Below, in pieces: positions 1 through 3,958 of a stretch of 10,550 nucleotides of DNA (positions are counted from its first letter, which is position 1; every line of letters starts with the position of its first letter). Source of the stretch: Candidatus Nanosyncoccus nanoralicus. Its GTDB lineage: Bacteria > Patescibacteriota > Saccharimonadia > Saccharimonadales > Saccharimonadaceae. Position numbers and translations under genes: made by a program. A model generated the notes under the pieces. The model was not told the DNA's origin. It saw nothing but the letters and a program-made list of their open reading frames with translations, and did no database searches. The stretch is from NCBI RefSeq assembly GCF_004138405.1, contig NZ_PRLL01000022.1, forward strand, positions 1 through 10,550, read 5' to 3'.

Positions 1-30
1 TTTTATTTGTTTTTCTGGTAATTCAGACAT
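1..30 (-). CDS. 5' end of an unidentified gene (runs off the left edge)
   Basis: The minus strand reads ATG at 30-28 followed by MSELPEKQIK and stays open to the window edge. Only ten codons are visible, so no function can be given. A GAGG motif lies just upstream (36-33), but it is only two bases from the ATG, which is tighter than usual, so the true start may be further downstream outside the window. A candidate promoter and a strong inverted repeat lie upstream (51-97), which supports a gene being transcribed leftward from here. Confidence 0.35.
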   Translation of the reverse strand, partial: MSELPEKQIK

Positions 31-50
31 CACCTCGCATCCTGTCTGTT

Positions 51-74
51 TAATATAATATTAGTATTATATTA
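51..74. repeat. Perfect AT-only inverted repeat, operator-like or mRNA hairpin
   Basis: Arms TAATATAATA (51-60) and TATTATATTA (65-74) are exact reverse complements separated by TTAG. The right arm coincides with a possible -10 box of the leftward gene, so a repressor bound here could block transcription. In RNA it would form a ten-pair but A/U-only hairpin in the leader. The symmetry is visible in the sequence; the operator role is inference. Confidence 0.5.
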
Positions 75-97
75 TGTCAGTCCTGTAAAAAAGTCAA
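69..97 (-). promoter_or_regulatory. Candidate promoter for the leftward partial gene
   Basis: On the minus strand TTGACT (97-92) is followed after 17 bases by TAATAT (74-69). The -35 matches five of six consensus bases; the -10 is weaker. The -10 lies inside one arm of the inverted repeat at 51-74. Transcription would start near 62, giving a leader of about 30 bases. Confidence 0.35.
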
Positions 98-216
98 CAA
101 ATAATTTGTCTAGAGATTTCCACAGCACTAACAGAGATTGCTTGACATGTGTTGTAATAAAAACAAAAGTATTGCACAGGTTGTGTTGTGATTATGACTA
201 TAGAGAGGGGTGATTC

Positions 217-225
217 TGCTATAAT
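217..225 (+). promoter_or_regulatory. Extended -10 promoter of rlmH
   Basis: TGCTATAAT is a perfect extended -10 element (TGnTATAAT). No good -35 hexamer sits 17 bases upstream, as is common for extended -10 promoters. Transcription would begin near 232, leaving a 24-base leader containing the AGGAAGG ribosome binding site at 240-246. Confidence 0.6.
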
Positions 226-255
226 TAAACAAATAAGACAGGAAGGGTGAGATAT

Positions 256-687
256 ATGATTCGTGTGATTGCTGGAGGAAAAAAGCACCAAGATTGGGTG
301 AATATGGCGATTTCTGAGTATGAAAAAAGGTTAAAAAAGCCGTTTAATGTTGAGTGGCAGTTTTTTGATGAGGATAAGTTATTAAAATATTTAGAGGGGT
401 GGCCATTTTCGGGACATGAGTTTGTGATAGTTTTAGATGAGCGTGGAACAAATATATCTTCCGTGGAGTTAGCTAATAAACTTAACCAGCAATTCGTTGA
501 TGCTAAAGAGGCGGTAATTCTGATTGGGGGCGCCTTTGGTTTTACAGATGAAATTCGGGCTCGGGCTAATTTTGTGTGGAGCTTTTCGAAATTGGTTTTT
601 CCCCACCAATTGGTGCGCGTAATGCTCAGTGAGCAGATATATCGTGCGCAGGAAATTAATCTTGGTGGAAAATACCATCACGAGTAA
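256..687 (+). CDS. rlmH: RlmH, 23S rRNA (pseudouridine-1915 N3) methyltransferase
   Basis: RlmH is a SPOUT-class, SAM-dependent methyltransferase that methylates N3 of pseudouridine 1915 in helix 69 of 23S rRNA, acting on assembled 70S ribosomes. The family motifs are all visible in the 143-residue product: LDERG (60-64), the SAM-knot segment LIGGAFG (89-95), FPHQLVRVMLSEQIYRA (115-131) and the C-terminal GGKYHHE (137-143), whose YHH part is typical of the active site. It is slightly shorter than the usual 155-160 residues. I start it at ATG 256, nine bases after AGGAAGG (240-246), and not at the in-frame GTG at 247, because RlmH proteins begin directly with the first beta strand. It has its own promoter and no obvious terminator after it, so some transcripts may run into rplJ. 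Confidence 0.95.
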   Translation: MIRVIAGGKKHQDWVNMAISEYEKRLKKPFNVEWQFFDEDKLLKYLEGWPFSGHEFVIVLDERGTNISSVELANKLNQQFVDAKEAVILIGGAFGFTDEIRARANFVWSFSKLVFPHQLVRVMLSEQIYRAQEINLGGKYHHE

Positions 688-718
688 AAAGTTTTATCCG
701 TTCCCTTCTTCTATTAGT

Positions 719-747
719 TTGCAATATATTTGGAAATCTGATACAAT
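719..747 (+). promoter_or_regulatory. Promoter of rplJ-rplL
   Basis: TTGCAA (719-724) is followed after 17 bases by TACAAT (742-747), and TG at 739-740 makes this an extended -10 as well. Start of transcription is predicted near 754, exactly where the outer stem of the L10 leader begins (755), which supports both calls. Confidence 0.7.
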
Positions 748-754
748 ATTGTCA

Positions 755-858
755 GTTACCATAGACAGTGACGGATCTAGCATAGAGGTGTATAAAGTAT
801 TTGCATCTTTAGGCTGGTCTTAATTAGGTCACCGAGGAAAATTCTTAAAATTGGTAAC
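755..858 (+). ncRNA. L10 leader, autoregulatory mRNA structure upstream of rplJ
   Basis: Ribosomal protein L10, in complex with L12, represses its own operon by binding a kink-turn structure in the rplJ leader. Here an outer stem GTTACC (755-760)/GGTAAC (853-858) encloses AGACA (763-767) plus stem arm GTGAC (768-772), which pairs exactly with GTCAC (828-832), followed by CGAGG (833-837). The arrangement AGACA-arm...arm-CGAGG matches the L10 leader pattern known from Gram-positive bacteria. The region between the arms (773-827) can fold further. I see no terminator hairpin between 858 and the start codon, so control is more likely at translation than by attenuation. Confidence 0.75.
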
Positions 859-906
859 GGATTTTAACAATTCGTAGACTTCTTAACAATCAAGGAAAAA
901 CTTTTT

Positions 907-1431
907 ATGGCAATTTCAAAAGATAAAAAGAATACATTGGTTGCTGATTTAACTGAGCTACTTTCAAACGCAAAGCTAACTGCTTACGCAAATTATCAGG
1001 GACTTTCCGTTGCTGATCTTGAGGATTTGCGTAAATCTGCTCGTGAGCAGGGCGTAAAGATCAAAATTGTAAAGAACCGCTTGGTTCGTGTTGCGATGAA
1101 TGAAATCGCTGTCTATAAAGACACCGATACCACTCACCTAACTGGACAATTGGTTTATGCAATTTCTGATTCTGACGAAGTTGCTCCAGCAAAAATCTTA
1201 GCTGATTTTGGAAAGACACATAAGGCATTGAAGCTGGTTGGTGGTTTTAGCGAAGCTGGTCGCATGATCGACACTGCTGAAATTACTGCACTTGCTGCTC
1301 TTCCTTCCAAGAACGAATTGGTCGCACAGGTGGTTGCACAATTGCTTTCACCAGTCAACGATTCTATCTCTGGTCTTTCCGGTGGACTTTCTGGTATTGT
1401 TTCCGGTTTGGAAGCAAAGCTAGAAGCTTAA
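907..1431 (+). CDS. rplJ: 50S ribosomal protein L10
   Basis: L10 anchors the L7/L12 stalk on 23S rRNA next to L11 and so helps recruit and activate translation GTPases. The 174-residue product has the family's N-terminal rRNA-binding domain with YQGLSVADLEDLR (30-42) and KIVKNRL (53-59), the ALPSKNELVAQVV segment (131-143), and a long C-terminal helix (about 150-174, rich in SGLSGGLSGIVSGLEAKL) that binds L12 dimers. Length is normal. ATG 907 follows an AAGGAA ribosome binding site near 892. Upstream are a strong promoter and an L10 leader; rplL follows after 94 bases. Confidence 0.97.
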   Translation: MAISKDKKNTLVADLTELLSNAKLTAYANYQGLSVADLEDLRKSAREQGVKIKIVKNRLVRVAMNEIAVYKDTDTTHLTGQLVYAISDSDEVAPAKILADFGKTHKALKLVGGFSEAGRMIDTAEITALAALPSKNELVAQVVAQLLSPVNDSISGLSGGLSGIVSGLEAKLEA

Positions 1432-1471
1432 ATTTGATATATCCTTCGGGTTTATATTAAAACAATCAATG

Positions 1472-1500
1472 TTGTAATGTTCTAAAAGAACAAATATTAA
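1472..1500 (+). promoter_or_regulatory. Candidate internal promoter of rplL with a palindrome in the spacer
   Basis: TTGTAA (1472-1477) and TATTAA (1495-1500) are separated by exactly 17 bases. The spacer is nearly filled by the inverted repeat TGTTCT (1478-1483), AAA, AGAACA (1487-1492). Transcription would start near 1507, ahead of the AGAAAGG ribosome binding site (1513-1519). Both hexamers are imperfect, so this is tentative. The inverted repeat could instead act as a small mRNA hairpin between the two genes. Confidence 0.35.
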
Positions 1501-1525
1501 ATTACTAATTATAGAAAGGTCTAAC

Positions 1526-1897
1526 ATGGCTGATATTAAAAAATTAGCTGAAGAACTAGTAAATCTTACCGTTCTTGAAGTTAACGAACTCAAAAATACT
1601 CTTAAAGATGAATATGGTATTGAGCCTGCTGCTGCCGCTGTTGCTGTTGCTGCTGCTCCTGCCGCTGCTGCTGAAGAAGAAGGCAAATCTGAATTCAACG
1701 TCGTTCTTAAAGACGCTGGTGCTCAGAAGATCGCTGTAATCAAGGCTGTTAAAGAGGCTACTGGCCTTGGTCTTGGTGAAGCAAAAGCTATCGTTGATGG
1801 TGCTCCTGCAACTGTCAAGGAAAAAGTTAAGAAAGATGAAGCTGAAGCTCTCAAGAAAACTCTTGAAGAAGCCGGTGCTGTTGTTGAATTAGCTTAA
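1526..1897 (+). CDS. rplL: 50S ribosomal protein L7/L12
   Basis: L7/L12 forms the flexible stalk, present as several dimers per ribosome, that recruits elongation and initiation factors. The 123-residue protein shows the N-terminal dimerisation and L10-binding domain (about 1-33), an Ala-rich hinge (35-52, encoded by an imperfect run of GCN codons at about 1626-1672), and the globular C-terminal domain with [32 protein letters not shown], the surface that binds translation factors. ATG 1526 lies six bases after AGAAAGG. Length and layout are normal. It is the last gene of the rplJ operon, followed by a TTCG-loop terminator. Confidence 0.97.
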   Translation: MADIKKLAEELVNLTVLEVNELKNTLKDEYGIEPAAAAVAVAAAPAAAAEEEGKSEFNVVLKDAGAQKIAVIKAVKEATGLGLGEAKAIVDGAPATVKEKVKKDEAEALKKTLEEAGAVVELA

Positions 1898-1924
1898 TTA
1901 AAAACCGAGTCTACGAATTTATTT

Positions 1925-1950
1925 AAAAAATACCCTTCGGGGTATTTTTT
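1925..1950 (+). terminator. Intrinsic terminator after rplL
   Basis: TACCC (1931-1935), loop TTCG, GGGTA (1940-1944) form a very stable UUCG tetraloop hairpin, extended by A residues on the left and followed by a run of six T (1945-1950). It lies 28 bases past the rplL stop. The A-rich left flank may also let it work on the opposite strand. Confidence 0.9.
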
Positions 1951-2035
1951 GTTGGATAAATTAAGTCTAATGAAATATTACGTCTAAGTTAGCATAAACG
2001 TTGTAGAAATAATGTTGTTATATTTATATAAACCT

Positions 2036-2065
2036 TTGCTTTATCTATTATGCTTGTGGTAGACT
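2036..2065 (+). promoter_or_regulatory. Weak candidate promoter of the plus-strand BspA-like gene
   Basis: TTGCTT (2036-2041) and TAGACT (2060-2065, preceded by TGG as an extended -10) are separated by 18 bases. This would put the transcript start only a few bases before ATG 2076 and exclude the GGTGG motif (2066-2070), so the message would be nearly leaderless. Other AT-rich -10-like sequences lie at 2019-2029. The rest of 1951-2075 shows nothing else I can name. Confidence 0.22.
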
Positions 2066-2075
2066 GGTGGTAATT

Positions 2076-2573
2076 ATGATAGTAAAAATTAAGAGTACTA
2101 TTCAAATTAAACAGATTAGTGGCTTAATTTTTTCACTTATATGCTTCTTTGTATGTAATAATCACAACGTTTTTGCTGAATCACTTTCAATGACTTTGAA
2201 TGGTGTGGATGCGGGAAATGAATTGAATTTTAATTTTGATAAGGGGGCGCACGAATCAGCAAAGGTACGTGATGTTTTGATGAAAGTTCGGACGGATAAT
2301 CGTTCTGGATATAAGGTGATGTTATCTAGTGCTGGGGCAGACTCGATTTTGAGGCCAAGCCAATCGGATAATACGGGTAGAATTATGCCACTTAGTACCA
2401 GCAAGACTCTTGCAAATTTTAACGAGAAAGAATGGGGTGTATCGATTGATCAGACAAATTTTTCGGCACTTCCTGGTAGTGGTTCACCAATGTTGGTGGT
2501 AAATAAGACTACGGCAAGTGCGCCAGGAGTTGGTGATAGTTCGGGTGCAGGGATCCCAAAAATTAGCATTTAA
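2076..2573 (+). CDS. N-terminal part of a broken BspA-like secreted surface protein
   Basis: This 165-residue frame has a signal peptide: charged start MIVKIKSTIQIK, hydrophobic core (about 15-27), and likely cleavage after NVFA (residue 34). After it comes a module that resembles the same region of the 955-residue protein encoded at 3959-6826: VRTDNRSGYKVMLSS (71-85) here matches VKTDSNTGYELYISG there at the same residue number, and both continue with DS.L. The frame stops at 2571-2573 just where the paralogue continues into a further beta-strand stretch (its residues 159-181). The continuation of the protein lies in another frame from 2503 on. I start at ATG 2076, not GTG 2067, because GTGG at 2067-2070 looks like the ribosome binding site. 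As it stands the product would be a secreted stub without repeats. Confidence 0.6.
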   Translation: MIVKIKSTIQIKQISGLIFSLICFFVCNNHNVFAESLSMTLNGVDAGNELNFNFDKGAHESAKVRDVLMKVRTDNRSGYKVMLSSAGADSILRPSQSDNTGRIMPLSTSKTLANFNEKEWGVSIDQTNFSALPGSGSPMLVVNKTTASAPGVGDSSGAGIPKISI

Positions 2574-3624
2574 GAAAAATAATAGTGTACATAATACGCC
2601 TTTGTATAGTGGAGGCAATAACTATCGCATGCCATTTGCACGATGTCCTAACACTCTATACACCTTTCAGAGAACTAATCAGCTGAAAGCCGGTATTAGT
2701 AGTAGTTTTAACGAAGCTGAAACAGGCTCAGATCTCCCTATTTATGTGTGGAATGATTATAAAGGTGGGAAGAATTATATATTTTGGTATTCAGAGGCGG
2801 ATATTGTTTATGCGCCGGAAGATGCAACTTTGTTTTTAAGTAGAGTGGCTAGTTTTAAAAGAAATAATGCGTCCTGCTTTGGTGAAATTGACCTTGACGG
2901 GATTGATTTTTCGAAGACCAAGAAGATGGATTCAATATTCTCCCAAGATACCAATGCATTGCTTAGTACGAGTCCACTATTAAAAATTTTACACCTCGAA
3001 AATATTAATGCTGCAAAAAATGCGGAGGCAGCTTTTGCATATACTAATTTGAGGGGGCTTGATATGTCTAAGATAACCTTTGAGAATGCCACGAGCTTTA
3101 TGCATACGTTCTATAAGGCAACAGCAGATACACACGCGGATTTTTCTAAACTAAAAGGTGGCAATGCGACAACAATGGAGAAAATGTTCCTTATGTTTAA
3201 AGGGCCAGAGAATTTGTCTCTTTCAAGTCTTAATACTAGTACTGTTACTAATATGAAGGATATGTTTAGGAATCTAGCAGCGACAAAAAGTATTGATGCG
3301 TCGAGTTTTAATACTGAAAATGTAACAGATATGAATGGAATGTTTATGGGTACGTCTTATGTTGAAACTATTGATGTGTCTGGTTTTAATACGAAGAATG
3401 TAACTGATATGAGTATGATGTTTTATCAGAACAATTGGCTAAAAACGATTTATGGGCCAGAGGAATTTGATAGAACGAATCTTTCCCTTTCAACTAATAT
3501 GTTTGGTCAATGTAGTCAGCTAGTTGGTGATGCTAGCTGGTCATATAGTGCGGGTAGTGTAGATGCGACTTACGCAAGGATTGGTAAGCCTGGCCTTAGA
3601 GGTTACTTTAAGGCGAAGCCTTAG
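2518..3624 (+). CDS. C-terminal part of a broken BspA-like (DUF285 repeat) surface protein
   Basis: This frame (+1 relative to the preceding one) is open from 2503, after the stop at 2500-2502; the first possible start is GTG 2518, with no good ribosome binding site and no signal peptide. It carries the repeat domain of a BspA-like protein: units of about 22-26 residues with the pattern F-N-T-x-N-V-T-D-M-x-x-M-F, clearest in NTSTVTNMKDMF, FNTENVTDMNGMF and FNTKNVTDMSMMF; I count about eight. It ends in GLRGYFKAKP with no LPXTG motif or membrane anchor. An entry segment (YIFWYSEADIVYAPED) matches ICIWSKATEFVFPED of the minus-strand paralogue. Compared with that paralogue, about 45 residues between signal-peptide module and repeats are missing, so an internal deletion plus frame change is likely. 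Probably a pseudogene, unless the break is a sequencing or assembly error. Confidence 0.6.
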   Translation: MRQELVIVRVQGSQKLAFKKNNSVHNTPLYSGGNNYRMPFARCPNTLYTFQRTNQLKAGISSSFNEAETGSDLPIYVWNDYKGGKNYIFWYSEADIVYAPEDATLFLSRVASFKRNNASCFGEIDLDGIDFSKTKKMDSIFSQDTNALLSTSPLLKILHLENINAAKNAEAAFAYTNLRGLDMSKITFENATSFMHTFYKATADTHADFSKLKGGNATTMEKMFLMFKGPENLSLSSLNTSTVTNMKDMFRNLAATKSIDASSFNTENVTDMNGMFMGTSYVETIDVSGFNTKNVTDMSMMFYQNNWLKTIYGPEEFDRTNLSLSTNMFGQCSQLVGDASWSYSAGSVDATYARIGKPGLRGYFKAKP

Positions 3625-3642
3625 AAAGGTTGTAAAATTAAT

Positions 3643-3673
3643 ATCCGCCCTGTAATGATGGGGTGGATTTTTT
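3643..3673 (+). terminator. Intrinsic terminator of the plus-strand BspA-like gene
   Basis: ATCCGCCC (3643-3650) pairs with GGGTGGAT (3661-3668), eight pairs with one G-U, across a ten-base loop, followed by a T run to 3673. It lies 18 bases after the stop at 3624. Confidence 0.8.
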
Positions 3674-3889
3674 AATCCGTTAAGCTTAACTTTAGTTTGC
3701 GGATCAGGGTATAGGAAGGGGTATTATTAATTATGGATATATAATAACTTTTAAGAATCTATCTGGGTATATGGTGGTATATTAATGGTCAATGGTGCGG
3801 TGTTAATAGTTTAGTGTTAGATGATCTGCAGTGGGTTTTAAATACGTAAGGCACTTGGTGAGACATGCGAAATATCGATGACTAATAGT
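3674..3889. other. Intergenic stretch between the two convergent surface-protein genes
   Basis: No open frame with a ribosome binding site and no RNA gene is visible here. It contains a perfect 12-base palindrome GTTAAGCTTAAC (3679-3690), a flanking ATCCG...CGGAT pair (3675-3679, 3700-3704), and otherwise AT-rich, low-information sequence. With the two terminators at its ends it serves as a separator between convergent transcripts. Confidence 0.5.
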
Positions 3890-3917
3890 AAAATAGGGCA
3901 CCTTGGTGCCCTATTTT
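3890..3917. terminator. Strong, probably bidirectional terminator
   Basis: AAAATAGGGCACC (3890-3902) and GGTGCCCTATTTT (3905-3917) are exact complements around a two-base TT centre; in practice the loop would open to four bases. A/T runs lie on both outer sides, so it can end transcripts from both directions. It lies 41 bases past the stop of the minus-strand BspA-like gene and is that gene's likely terminator. Confidence 0.88.
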
Positions 3918-3958
3918 ATACTAGAGATTCTTAAGGTTATTGGTAGTCCTGTTGGCTT

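Noticed and set aside
142-147. TTGACA as -35 of a second rlmH promoter
   Set aside because: The hexamer is perfect, but 16-18 bases downstream there is only AAAAGT-like sequence, no acceptable -10; TATTGC is 22 bases away.
629-823. Plus-strand open frame overlapping the rlmH end and the L10 leader
   Set aside because: It overlaps RlmH in another frame and runs through the promoter and leader structure; its product resembles nothing I recognise.
1437-1460. CC-TTCG-GG mini hairpin after rplJ as an attenuator
   Set aside because: Only two G-C pairs close the loop and the flanking A/T pairing needs a three-base bulge; no T run follows directly.
2550-2580. Programmed ribosomal frameshift joining the two parts of the plus-strand BspA-like gene
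   Set aside because: A +1 shift is needed; I see no stop-codon-dependent +1 site, no internal Shine-Dalgarno-like element at the right distance and no following structure. The apparent loss of about 45 residues against the paralogue fits a deletion better.
3845-3890. Similarity by feel to the 3' end of a 23S rRNA gene (GACTAATAG-like stretch)
   Set aside because: Only short, scattered matches; no helix could be drawn and no neighbouring 5S or tRNA sequence is present.
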